DNA of 45,593 bases from positions 1 through 45,593 of IMG/VR virus record IMGVR_UViG_3300048785_000055, one strand, 5' to 3'. Position 1 is the stretch's first letter; the number at the start of each line of letters is the position of its first letter. Positions 29,547 to 36,035 of the stretch are shown here, in pieces. The position numbers and the translations under genes were made by a program. Source of the DNA: a virus. The notes under the pieces are model-generated. The model was not told where the DNA came from, ran no database searches, and was given only the letters and a program-made list of their open reading frames with translations.

Positions 29547-29845
29547 GGGTTGCCCTAGTTTGCGGTGTCGCACTGGCGCTTGCGGGCTGTAATGAGCCGT
29601 CCGCCAAAGAGCCGCCAGTGCCGTTGCCAGCCAACAGTGAATTTGGGCGATGGGCGGTAGTTCCGGCGTCCAGCGGTATAACGCTAGGTGGCAACCCTTA
29701 TCTCATGGCTTGGCGGCTCGATACGAAATCGGGCGATTTGGAGATGTGCATATACGATCCGGGCGACTTCTCGTTGACCAAGAAGATACCGATCCCGGCG
29801 AGCCTTTCGTGCACACCAGCAGCCCGGGCTTTCCCGTCAAATTAG
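29543..29845 (+). CDS. small lipoprotein
   Basis: A 100-residue protein with a signal peptide and lipobox (VALVCGVALALAGC). A Pro-rich linker and a small domain with WRLDTKSGDLEMCIYDPG follow. It would be lipid-anchored at the envelope. GTG 29543 overlaps the previous stop. It is the last gene of the transposon and ends 1 base before the right inverted repeat. Confidence 0.6.
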   Translation: MRVALVCGVALALAGCNEPSAKEPPVPLPANSEFGRWAVVPASSGITLGGNPYLMAWRLDTKSGDLEMCIYDPGDFSLTKKIPIPASLSCTPAARAFPSN

Positions 29846-29846
29846 C

Positions 29847-29872
29847 CTAGGTATGCGAAGTGAAACATCGCC
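29847..29872 (-). repeat. right terminal inverted repeat of IS1595-like element
   Basis: Read from the right end inward on the minus strand it starts GGCGATGTTTCACTTCGCAT. It differs from the left repeat at 4 of 26 positions. The target duplication ATTTTTCC follows directly. Confidence 0.88.
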
Positions 29873-29880
29873 ATTTTTCC
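29873..29880. repeat. right 8-bp target site duplication
   Basis: ATTTTTCC, identical to 27541-27548. This confirms the outer limit of the element. Confidence 0.9.
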
Positions 29881-29932
29881 ACTCTGCGACGACCGTTTGC
29901 GTGTCCCAAATCTTGTCCATCGCTTTAGTCAT
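29873..29932 (-). pseudogene. 5' part of the phage gene split by the transposon
   Basis: From ATG 29932 the minus strand reads MTKAMDKIWDTQTVVAEWKN and then enters the element. Removing the element with one target copy joins AAT (N) directly to GAA (E) at 27540, in frame. The restored protein is 88 residues. AGGAAGG lies about 11 bases upstream. The gene lay 20 bases downstream of the gene at 29953-30252. Confidence 0.75.
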
Positions 29933-29952
29933 GGCTGCGGGCCCTTCCTGTT

Positions 29953-30252
29953 CTAAATGCACTCGCCAATTATCTCGCGCTCAAGGCAACCGTACTTTTC
30001 ATCGTCTCCGATGACTTCACCCTTGAGCGCGACGACCCACCACCGATCACCGGACCACTTCGGCGGGATGAGTGTGGCATGGAGCGTGCCTGCATTGCAG
30101 AGATTGAGCGGGCCCGGAGCGGTATGAATGACGCCGGGCGCAGCGGCTTCGATCTTGCCGCCGCCGTTCGCCGGTAGGCCATTTGACTTAGATCGCCAGA
30201 TGGCAATTTTTGCCCCGGTTATTTTAAGATGATATAAGCACCGCCTTGACAA
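29953..30252 (-). CDS. DUF7666-like protein
   Basis: A 99-residue protein with NGLPANGGGKIEAAAPG, then LCNAGTLHATLIPPKW and ALKGEV, KYGCLEREIIGEC. This pattern (LC-x-GTLHA, GEV, K-x-G, EII) fits a family often seen in phages and labelled DUF7666 in recent databases; the function is unknown. The only available in-frame start is TTG 30252, which lies inside the operator palindrome, so the start is doubtful. Confidence 0.55.
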   Translation of the reverse strand: MSRRCLYHLKITGAKIAIWRSKSNGLPANGGGKIEAAAPGVIHTAPGPLNLCNAGTLHATLIPPKWSGDRWWVVALKGEVIGDDEKYGCLEREIIGECI

Positions 30253-30277
30253 CTTGTCAATAGCTCTATACGTATAG
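30246..30277. promoter_or_regulatory. second TTGACA/TGTCAA operator and a nearby palindrome
   Basis: TTGACAA-C-TTGTCAA (30246-30260) is an almost perfect copy of the 22625-22640 palindrome and again offers -35 boxes to both strands. A second palindrome, CTATACGTATAG, is at 30266-30277. The site lies between the serine recombinase gene and the leftward gene. One regulator could control both loci. Confidence 0.6.
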
Positions 30278-30304
30278 TTGCCAACTTGATAGGGTACGTT
30301 TGAA

Positions 30305-30931
30305 ATGACGGCAACAGGGTTTTTGGTCGGATATGCCCGCGTCTCGACAGAAGAACAAAAACTTGACCTTCAACTTGATGCGCTGCGGGCTGCCGGCGTT
30401 CTCCCTGATAATCTTCACGTCGAGAAAGTATCGGGAGCTTCCCCTAAGCGTCCGGCTCTTGATTTGGCTATCAAGGATTTGCGCGAAGGTGACACGTTGG
30501 TCGTGTGGCGTCTGGACCGTCTCGCCCGATCAATGCGACAGCTCTATAGTCGTCTCGATCAAATCTACGCCAAGGGTGCCTACTTCCGGTCAATCACGGA
30601 AGCCTTCGACTTCGGCACCATCAGCGGTAAGCTCGTCCTCGGCGTCCTTGGTCTTGTCGCGGAATTTGAGCGCCTGCTTATCGCCCAACGGACAGCCGCC
30701 GGTATCGAGGCGCTCAAGAGGCGCAAGGGCAAGGAATACAAGTGGGGACGCAAATTGCACATGACACCGGAAAAGGTGAAGCTCGTCGGGGATCACCTGA
30801 ACGGGCGGAACGGGAAAGAGAAACTCAGTGGTCCGAAGGTCGCCGCGCTACTCAAGGTTTCGACGGCCTCGATCTATGGCTACTGGAAACAATCGGGCAA
30901 AGGCCGCTTCGTGCGGCGCCGCCCTAAATAA
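30305..30931 (+). CDS. small serine recombinase (resolvase/invertase family)
   Basis: A 208-residue protein. The catalytic Ser is in YARVSTEEQ (Ser 14). The conserved Arg cluster is in VVWRLDRLARS (Arg 69, 72, 75). AEFERLLIAQRTAAG is the long E helix, and a C-terminal helix-turn-helix is near LSGPKVAALLKVSTASIYGYWK. Family members resolve dimers or invert DNA segments. It lies just right of the transposon, but outside it. The promoter region contains the shared operator. It could act in dimer resolution or in inverting a phage segment. Confidence 0.85.
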   Translation: MTATGFLVGYARVSTEEQKLDLQLDALRAAGVLPDNLHVEKVSGASPKRPALDLAIKDLREGDTLVVWRLDRLARSMRQLYSRLDQIYAKGAYFRSITEAFDFGTISGKLVLGVLGLVAEFERLLIAQRTAAGIEALKRRKGKEYKWGRKLHMTPEKVKLVGDHLNGRNGKEKLSGPKVAALLKVSTASIYGYWKQSGKGRFVRRRPK

Positions 30932-30945
30932 GCAGGAGCCGCCGC

Positions 30946-31155
30946 ATGTTGTTCATGGTCTATTGGATGGCGAGCCTGTTCGTGTGGACCGTCGCGATGG
31001 CCTTTTGGTACGGCATCGCGTTTGCCTTCGGGCTGGCTACGCCGACCGATTATCAGGTCGCCGGATGGGGTTGGATCATCATGGCGTCATCGCAAGTTCT
31101 CGCCGTCATCACCATCGGCTTTCTCACTTGGGCCGAAAGCCGTCAGTCACAATAG
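30946..31155 (+). CDS. two-span membrane protein
   Basis: A 69-residue protein with two membrane spans: VYWMASLFVWTVAMAFWYG and WIIMASSQVLAVITIGFL. AGGAG lies 7 bases before ATG 30946. Its TAG stop runs into the AGGAG of the next cassette. The function is unknown; small membrane proteins of this kind often alter host envelope traits. Confidence 0.55.
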   Translation: MLFMVYWMASLFVWTVAMAFWYGIAFAFGLATPTDYQVAGWGWIIMASSQVLAVITIGFLTWAESRQSQ

Positions 31156-31664
31156 GAGATTTTCGTGGCACTCCACGAGCAATGCGTTGGAGCGACAGAC
31201 GAGTGGTACACACCGCCGCATGTTTTCAATGCGCTCGGCTGCGCGTTTGACGTTGACGTTGCGAGCCCCGGCAAGATGGTGACGCCTTGGATACCGGCCG
31301 TCGATTTTATCGAGGCCGATAGTCTTGCGCGCGAGTGGCGTGGCTTCGTCTGGATGAACCCGCCGTTCGGCGGTCGTAACGGTTTGTGGCCTTGGCTCGA
31401 AAAGTTTTTCGCTCACGGGAACGGGATCGCGCTTGTGCCAGATCGCACGTCGGCGCCTTGGTGGCAGCAATTTGCGCCGCGCGTCGACTTGATACTGTTC
31501 GCCGCGCCGAAAATAAAGTTTATCGACATTCACGGCCAGGCCGGCAAATCACCAGCGCAAGGCACCTGCCTACTCGCCGCTGGCCGTCGCGCTCTTGAGC
31601 CGCTACATCGCGCGGCAGCCGAAGAACTCGGCTGTGTGTTCAAACCCGTTGGATCTTGAGGAGC
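31154..31664 (+). repeat. 511-bp direct repeat, copy 1
   Basis: This segment is identical by eye to 33837-34347. It begins at AGGAG and ends at TGAGGAGC, so each copy holds one whole cassette (ribosome site, gene and start of the next junction). The copies are 2,683 bases apart. Confidence 0.95.
31165..31659 (+). CDS. phage Dam-type adenine-N6 DNA methyltransferase, copy 1
   Basis: A 164-residue protein with DEWYTPPHVFNALG at the N-terminus and the catalytic NPPF (FVWMNPPFGGRNG), followed by VPDRTSAPWWQQF. This is the compact phage Dam (PF05869-like) layout. It methylates adenine in host-like or special sites. GTG 31165 has AGGAG 6 bases upstream. The second copy (33848) is identical in sequence. 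Confidence 0.85.
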   Translation: MALHEQCVGATDEWYTPPHVFNALGCAFDVDVASPGKMVTPWIPAVDFIEADSLAREWRGFVWMNPPFGGRNGLWPWLEKFFAHGNGIALVPDRTSAPWWQQFAPRVDLILFAAPKIKFIDIHGQAGKSPAQGTCLLAAGRRALEPLHRAAAEELGCVFKPVGS

Positions 31665-31670
31665 AAAGGC

Positions 31671-32084
31671 GTGATCGAAGGTAGCAGCGCATCAAACGAC
31701 GCCGGCAGCGAGCCGAGTGGTTTCCGCAGCGTCGTGTGGCGGCACAACATGGTGATTTTTTGCTGCGCCATTGTGTTGATGATGCTTGCCGTGGTCGCTG
31801 CGCTGGCCAACGATCCAATCGAGGACACGCCCGGCTATAGCTCGCCTGACTGCCAAGAGAGCGGGTCGATTTGCAGCAACGACTGCCACAACCTACTTGA
31901 AGATCGGGCTTTCGGCGTCATGGATTGTTCGCGAGTGTTCGACTACATCGACGCCACCGACCCAACCGATAACCCGATGAGCAGGGCGATCAAGATCAAG
32001 TGTGGCGACGATGAGAACTTGGACTATGCGTACTGGACGGACGACGAATTTGTCGTTGCGTGTGCGCCAAAGCGAACAAGGTAG
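31671..32084 (+). CDS. membrane-anchored Cys-rich protein
   Basis: A 137-residue protein from GTG 31671 (AGGAG 7 bases upstream). One span (VIFCCAIVLMMLAVVAALA) is followed by an exported domain with six or more Cys residues (SPDCQESGSICSNDCHN, then VMDCSRVF) that may pair. It could act at the host envelope. No domain is recognised. Confidence 0.5.
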   Translation: MIEGSSASNDAGSEPSGFRSVVWRHNMVIFCCAIVLMMLAVVAALANDPIEDTPGYSSPDCQESGSICSNDCHNLLEDRAFGVMDCSRVFDYIDATDPTDNPMSRAIKIKCGDDENLDYAYWTDDEFVVACAPKRTR

Positions 32085-32095
32085 AGGAGTTTTCA

Positions 32096-32326
32096 ATGAC
32101 CAAGCGGCAAGCAATCTTGGCTGGCCTCGCAGCAACGGTGGGACTTATGTCGGGCAGAGCAAAAGCAGAAATGACCGCGCCAGCGGTACAAACCTTCTCC
32201 ATCACGCAGCAACCGCAGAACGTGACCTTTAGCCTCGACACATTCAAATCCTTTACGTTCACGCAGGGCGGCGAGAGCGTGACGGTGACGGGCAAGGAAA
32301 TCTTCGACGCCCTCAAGTCAACTTAG
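32096..32326 (+). CDS. small exported protein
   Basis: A 76-residue protein with an N-terminal signal peptide (MTKRQAILAGLAATVGLMSG, then RAKAEM). A beta-prone remainder (TFSITQQPQNVTFSLD, then FTQGGESVTVTGKEIF) follows. GAGGAG lies 6 bases before ATG 32096. Its role is unknown. Confidence 0.55.
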   Translation: MTKRQAILAGLAATVGLMSGRAKAEMTAPAVQTFSITQQPQNVTFSLDTFKSFTFTQGGESVTVTGKEIFDALKST

Positions 32327-32334
32327 GAGCGGCC

Positions 32335-32553
32335 GTGGCAAAGCGGAAACCAAAAGCCGACACTTACAATGACGGCTACACCCATGAGGCGCTGCACACG
32401 GCTCACGTCCTTTGCTACACATGGGACAATCACGTTACTGAGACACGCTGCGCTGACGAGTTCCCTGACGTGAAGGCCGCAGTCGAGAAAGCGGCACAAG
32501 CGATGTACGACGCTTACCAGCTTATCGGTCAGAAATTTCACGACGAGAAATAG
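32335..32553 (+). CDS. small cassette protein
   Basis: A 72-residue protein, GTG start at 32335 with AGGAG upstream. It contains [22 protein letters not shown] and a helix [20 protein letters not shown] metal site is possible (several His and Cys residues). No family is recognised. Confidence 0.5.
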   Translation: MAKRKPKADTYNDGYTHEALHTAHVLCYTWDNHVTETRCADEFPDVKAAVEKAAQAMYDAYQLIGQKFHDEK

Positions 32554-32563
32554 GAGCGACCAA

Positions 32564-32752
32564 ATGGCTGCATCACTTTCGGTTGTTCCGAAGCGCCCAG
32601 TCGAGCATTCGTGTTCGTTCTGTGGAAAAGGCGAGAACAGCGTCGGCTATCTCGTGGCCGGTCCGACCGTGTTTATCTGCAATGAATGCGTTGAGCTTTG
32701 CCGAGAGATTGGCCAAGAATTGCTCAGCGAAAATTTGTCTGCAACCAAGTAG
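32564..32752 (+). CDS. stand-alone ClpX-type zinc-binding domain
   Basis: A 62-residue protein that is essentially only the ClpX N-terminal C4 zinc finger: [35 protein letters not shown]. In ClpX this domain docks substrates and adaptors such as SspB and forms dimers. A free copy from a phage could compete for adaptors, dimerise with host ClpX or act as an adaptor itself, changing ClpXP proteolysis. There is no AAA+ part here or nearby. AGGAG lies 8 bases before ATG 32564. Confidence 0.85.
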   Translation: MAASLSVVPKRPVEHSCSFCGKGENSVGYLVAGPTVFICNECVELCREIGQELLSENLSATK

Positions 32753-32768
32753 ATTTAGAGGAGTTTTT

Positions 32769-33077
32769 ATGCCGAGTGACGTTGCCGTTCGCCATGACCT
32801 TCCTGCTCGACAAGAAGTGTGGAGCAAGGAATTGGTAAAGGCTATCGCAATGGACATTGGCAAAGAGACGGTCGCCTATGTCGAGGTTATGTACCCGGAA
32901 GTGATGAAGGACACGAACATCGGTTTCAAACTCTCGCTGCGGAATCATATCTACAATGAGATCATGGCGGCTATTGAAGTGAACGACGAAGGCAAGGTGA
33001 CGGCTCGGTTGGCAGACCGCAAATCATTCCGCCGATGGTGGACGGCTGCTTACCGAAAGATCAGGAACGAGAAATAG
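32769..33077 (+). CDS. hypothetical cassette protein
   Basis: A 102-residue helical protein. ATG 32769 was chosen (AGGAG five bases upstream), not the longer overlapping frame from 32583. It reads LARQEVWSKELVKAIAMDIGKE-like helices and ends RRWWTAAYRKIRNEK. Nothing is recognised. It ends with TAG running into AGGAG. Confidence 0.45.
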   Translation: MPSDVAVRHDLPARQEVWSKELVKAIAMDIGKETVAYVEVMYPEVMKDTNIGFKLSLRNHIYNEIMAAIEVNDEGKVTARLADRKSFRRWWTAAYRKIRNEK

Positions 33078-33086
33078 GAGAATTTC

Positions 33087-33290
33087 TTGGCTTGCACCGT
33101 TTGCAATGATACTGGCCTGACCGGCTACGAGCGCCCGATGTCGGACGCCGAGGGCAAGACGCGCATGGTGTTCTGCCCGCAGATTTGCCTATGCGATGCT
33201 GGCGACAAGCACACGGCGAAATACGAACAGAATTTGAAACTTGGCAAAGGCGGCATGAGCGGCATCTGGCCGCCACCGTCCACAAGGTAG
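33087..33290 (+). CDS. small zinc-finger-like protein
   Basis: A 67-residue protein, start TTG 33087 with AGGAG 6 bases upstream. It has ACTVCNDTGLTGYERP and FCPQICLCDAGDKH, giving CxxC and CxxxCxC pairs. It is likely to bind zinc. The tail is Gly- and Pro-rich. Confidence 0.5.
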   Translation: MACTVCNDTGLTGYERPMSDAEGKTRMVFCPQICLCDAGDKHTAKYEQNLKLGKGGMSGIWPPPSTR

Positions 33291-33300
33291 AGGAGCGAAA

Positions 33301-33546
33301 ATGAAATCGGTCATCTCACCATCTGAGCGTATGCAGGCTCTCGCGCTGTTCACGATGGCAAACCAAAACTATTTGCGGGCCGCCAAATACGGAGAAGCCC
33401 TATCCGAACTACTCGGCGGCGCGGCCAACGACTTTATCCTCGGCGACGTTTGGCTTGAGGAAGGTCCGAACTTCGACACGGCACTCAAGGACGCCGGATA
33501 TGTGGTCCGCAAGCGGAAAGTTCGCAAATCTAAGCGGAAGAAATAG
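33301..33546 (+). CDS. small basic-tailed cassette protein
   Basis: An 81-residue protein: helical N-terminus (SERMQALALFTMANQNYLRAAK), a middle with GGAANDFILGDVWLEEG, and a very basic C-terminus (RKRKVRKSKRKK). The tail might bind nucleic acid. AGGAG precedes ATG 33301. Confidence 0.5.
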   Translation: MKSVISPSERMQALALFTMANQNYLRAAKYGEALSELLGGAANDFILGDVWLEEGPNFDTALKDAGYVVRKRKVRKSKRKK

Positions 33547-33557
33547 GAGACTGACCT

Positions 33558-33830
33558 ATGGCAGACCCTGATTACATCTTCGACGCCGACGAGTGGGAAT
33601 GCACCTACTCGTATGCCGACCGCAATCTTGCGCTTGAAGATCTCGACCTTCGAGTTGGCGACGTGAAGCGGTTTCGGACGCTCGTCGAAGGACCAGACCG
33701 TTTTGCCGCGCGCGTCGTCGTGACGCGAGACGAAGCCGGCGACCCCGACGAGATTGAATGGCAATGGTTCGACACAGAGGCCGAAGCCCGCGCCGCCTGC
33801 GGGATGCCGGCGTTCATCACCGAAGGTTGA
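33558..33830 (+). CDS. small acidic cassette protein
   Basis: A 90-residue acidic protein (ADPDYIFDADEWECTYSYADRN, then LVEGPDRFAARVVVTRDEAG and IEWQWFDTEAEARAACGM). The acidic surface might mimic DNA, but nothing further supports this. AGGAG lies about 8 bases before ATG 33558. Confidence 0.5.
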   Translation: MADPDYIFDADEWECTYSYADRNLALEDLDLRVGDVKRFRTLVEGPDRFAARVVVTRDEAGDPDEIEWQWFDTEAEARAACGMPAFITEG

Positions 33831-33836
33831 ATTAAG

Positions 33837-34347
33837 AGGAGATTTTCGTGGCACTCCACGAGCAATGCGTTGGAGCGACAGACGAGTGGTACACACCGCC
33901 GCATGTTTTCAATGCGCTCGGCTGCGCGTTTGACGTTGACGTTGCGAGCCCCGGCAAGATGGTGACGCCTTGGATACCGGCCGTCGATTTTATCGAGGCC
34001 GATAGTCTTGCGCGCGAGTGGCGTGGCTTCGTCTGGATGAACCCGCCGTTCGGCGGTCGTAACGGTTTGTGGCCTTGGCTCGAAAAGTTTTTCGCTCACG
34101 GGAACGGGATCGCGCTTGTGCCAGATCGCACGTCGGCGCCTTGGTGGCAGCAATTTGCGCCGCGCGTCGACTTGATACTGTTCGCCGCGCCGAAAATAAA
34201 GTTTATCGACATTCACGGCCAGGCCGGCAAATCACCAGCGCAAGGCACCTGCCTACTCGCCGCTGGCCGTCGCGCTCTTGAGCCGCTACATCGCGCGGCA
34301 GCCGAAGAACTCGGCTGTGTGTTCAAACCCGTTGGATCTTGAGGAGC
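33837..34347 (+). repeat. 511-bp direct repeat, copy 2
   Basis: Identical by eye to 31154-31664. Flanking bases differ at both ends, so the limits are sharp. A crossover between the copies would delete 2,683 bp holding the seven genes between them and one methyltransferase copy. Confidence 0.95.
33848..34342 (+). CDS. phage Dam-type adenine-N6 DNA methyltransferase, copy 2
   Basis: Identical to the gene at 31165-31659 (164 residues, NPPF motif). Perfect identity, including silent positions, means a very recent duplication, gene conversion or an assembly duplicate. It sits between the acidic cassette protein and a basic small protein. Confidence 0.85.
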   Translation: MALHEQCVGATDEWYTPPHVFNALGCAFDVDVASPGKMVTPWIPAVDFIEADSLAREWRGFVWMNPPFGGRNGLWPWLEKFFAHGNGIALVPDRTSAPWWQQFAPRVDLILFAAPKIKFIDIHGQAGKSPAQGTCLLAAGRRALEPLHRAAAEELGCVFKPVGS

Positions 34348-34352
34348 CGAGC

Positions 34353-34604
34353 ATGGCGAAGGCCAAAAAGAAGCGGCGGGCCAAGTGGGAATGGCTGCGC
34401 TATCGCAAGGGCGATCACGCTCACAATCTGCTGTGTGCCGCTCAGCGTTGGATACACGCCAATGGCGGGACCGCGCTCGTTCTCGGCAGTATCGGCGTCA
34501 TGGACGAAAATAATCCATTCGTCCCTGGCAGCAAAGGCAAGTACCAGGTTTGTGTTGGGGCGCTAGGGATCAAGCCAAAGCGTTTGCTCGAAAAGGAAAA
34601 GTGA
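34353..34604 (+). CDS. small basic cassette protein
   Basis: An 83-residue protein starting at ATG 34353 (GGAG six bases before): MAKAKKKRRAKWEWLRYRKG, then CAAQRWIHANGGTALVLGSIG and KYQVCVGALG. The basic start suggests nucleic-acid contact. An earlier in-frame start inside the repeat is unlikely. Confidence 0.5.
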   Translation: MAKAKKKRRAKWEWLRYRKGDHAHNLLCAAQRWIHANGGTALVLGSIGVMDENNPFVPGSKGKYQVCVGALGIKPKRLLEKEK

Positions 34605-35020
34605 TGGCTCGTTTTGCAGCGTCAACGCGAGTTTCAACCGACCAATCTCGCACCGAGATTGAACGCACGCTTGCGCGTTATGGCGGCACATCGTTCGCCT
34701 ACATGACGACATCGGGCAAGGCCATCATCGCCTTTGAGGCGCAAAAGCGTCACATCAAGATCACCATGCCGCTACCGACCGGCGAGAGCGAAAAGGAAAA
34801 GCAGGAAGGACGCCAGCGATGGCGTGCATTGCTGCTGGTCATCAAGGCCAAGCTCGAAAGCGTCGAGAGCGGCATCGAGACTTTGGAGGAAGCGTTCTAC
34901 GCGAACATCGTCATGCCGGATGGTCGCACGATCTACGAGTCAACCCGTGAGCATGTGAAGATTGCCTATGCCGGCGGCAAGGTGCAGGCGCTTTTGCCGG
35001 ATTATTCTAAGCCTGTCTGA
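34604..35020 (+). CDS. conserved phage protein of unknown function
   Basis: A 138-residue protein: SRTEIERTLARYGGTSFAYM, then RHIKITMPLP, QRWRALLLVIKAKLESVESG and FEEAFYANIVMPDG-like sequence (actual EEAFYANIVMPDGRTI). I recall this family, with RWRALLLVIKAKLE as its clear mark, from many alphaproteobacterial phages; no function is known. ATG shares one base with the previous stop. Confidence 0.65.
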   Translation: MARFAASTRVSTDQSRTEIERTLARYGGTSFAYMTTSGKAIIAFEAQKRHIKITMPLPTGESEKEKQEGRQRWRALLLVIKAKLESVESGIETLEEAFYANIVMPDGRTIYESTREHVKIAYAGGKVQALLPDYSKPV

Positions 35021-35036
35021 ATATAGAGGAGCGACC

Positions 35037-35660
35037 GTGGAAGATCTGCCGCGTAAGCACTTTGGGGCCATCCTTGCCGACCCGCCTTGGCATTATGAGG
35101 TATGGGCCGAAGGCAGCTCCAGAACCGCCAGCTCCAAATATAACGTCATGGACACAGCGAGTATTGCGGCAATGCCGGTTAAGGACTTGGCCGCCGATGA
35201 TTGCGTTCTGTTTATGTGGGTGACGTGGCCGAAACTATTTGAGTCCGTCGAAGTAATTAGAGAATGGGGTTTCACTTACAAGACTTGCGGCTTCGCATGG
35301 ATTAAGGCTCACGCTGGACAGGTGGAAATGTTTAGGGATGATACTGATGCACAGGTCGGCATGGGGTACTGGACCCGCGCTAATTCGGAAGTCTGCTTGC
35401 TCGCTACTCGCGGGAAGCCTAAGCGCCTTAATGCTGACGTGCGCCAAGCGATCATTGCACCGCGTCGCGAGCACTCACGCAAGCCGGATGGAATCCATGA
35501 GCGTATCGAAAGACTGGTTGCTGGTCCGTATCTGGAATTATTTGCGCGGCAGAAGCGCGAAGGCTGGACCGCCTGGGGAAACCAAACCGACAAGTTCCGA
35601 GAGCGAGTGGGATCGAATGTGGAAACCGAACTACTGGGACCAAGTACACAAACAACGTAA
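35037..35660 (+). CDS. MT-A70 family adenine-N6 DNA methyltransferase, second paralogue
   Basis: A 207-residue protein with the DPPW motif (ILADPPWHYEVW), then DTASIAAMPVKDL, FMWVTWPKL, GFAWIKAHAG and REHSRKPDGIHERIERL. It is a paralogue of 20781-21377 but lies in the cassette array. GTG 35037 has GAGGAG upstream. It probably modifies phage DNA at adenine. Confidence 0.83.
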   Translation: MEDLPRKHFGAILADPPWHYEVWAEGSSRTASSKYNVMDTASIAAMPVKDLAADDCVLFMWVTWPKLFESVEVIREWGFTYKTCGFAWIKAHAGQVEMFRDDTDAQVGMGYWTRANSEVCLLATRGKPKRLNADVRQAIIAPRREHSRKPDGIHERIERLVAGPYLELFARQKREGWTAWGNQTDKFRERVGSNVETELLGPSTQTT

Positions 35661-35678
35661 GTCAGAATAGGAGCGATT

Positions 35679-35774
35679 TTGAACGCACAGATCATCAGCG
35701 GCGACTGCAGGATGCGAATGGACGAGTTCGGCCCATTCGACCTGATCGTTGCTGACCCGCCATACGGAGTTTAG
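35679..35774 (+). pseudogene. truncated DPPY methyltransferase
   Basis: A 31-residue frame from TTG 35679 with AGGAG upstream: MNAQIISGDCRMRMDEFG, then FDLIVADPPYGV, then TAG. This is exactly the start and motif IV of N6/N4 DNA methyltransferases, cut off right after DPPYGV. Nothing of the rest is visible. The last bases hold the ribosome site of the next gene (GGAG). It is a remnant, or a tiny protein of unknown use. Confidence 0.6.
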
Positions 35775-35775
35775 T

Positions 35776-36027
35776 TTGCCGAAGGTCTACAACAAGCACC
35801 GCAGCCCGTACCCGCCGAACGCGGTCTATTGCGGGCGTGGCTCGCCCTACGGCAATCCGTTCGTGATTGGTAGGGATGGCGACCGCGACGAAGTGTGCGA
35901 CAAGTTTGAACGAGAGATTTTACCGACGCTCGACGTGACGGCGCTGCGCGGAAAGAACCTGCTTTGCTTCTGCGCACCGAAGCGGTGTCACTGTGACGCA
36001 ATCCTGCGCAAAGCCAACGAGGAATAG
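35776..36027 (+). CDS. DUF4326 family protein
   Basis: An 83-residue protein matching DUF4326: VYNKHRSPYPPNAVYCGRGSPYGNPF, then LRGKNLLCFCAPKRCHCDAIL. The GRGSPYGNPF and C-x-CAPxxCHCD motifs are the family signature. The function is not known; the Cys and His residues may bind metal. TTG 35776 has GGAG 6 bases upstream, inside the end of the truncated methyltransferase frame. Confidence 0.8.
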   Translation: MPKVYNKHRSPYPPNAVYCGRGSPYGNPFVIGRDGDRDEVCDKFEREILPTLDVTALRGKNLLCFCAPKRCHCDAILRKANEE

Positions 36028-36035
36028 GAGCGACC

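Larger units (their letters stand above)
27549..29872 (+). mobile_element. IS1595/ISXO2-like transposon with toxin-antitoxin and lipoprotein cargo
   Basis: A 2,324-bp element bounded by 26-bp imperfect terminal inverted repeats and a perfect 8-bp target duplication (ATTTTTCC). It carries, all on the plus strand, an ISXO2-type transposase, a DUF4065 (Panacea-like) antitoxin, a RelE/ParE-like toxin, a 52-residue basic protein and a lipoprotein. IS1595 elements are known to carry passenger genes. The repeats and duplication are intact, so this is a recent insertion. It splits a minus-strand gene and restores that frame if removed. Some risk remains that the host contig joins are imperfect, but the repeats argue against this. 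Confidence 0.88.

Noticed and set aside
30305-30931. Calling the serine recombinase part of the transposon
   Set aside because: It lies beyond the right inverted repeat and target duplication (29872/29880), and has its own operator region.
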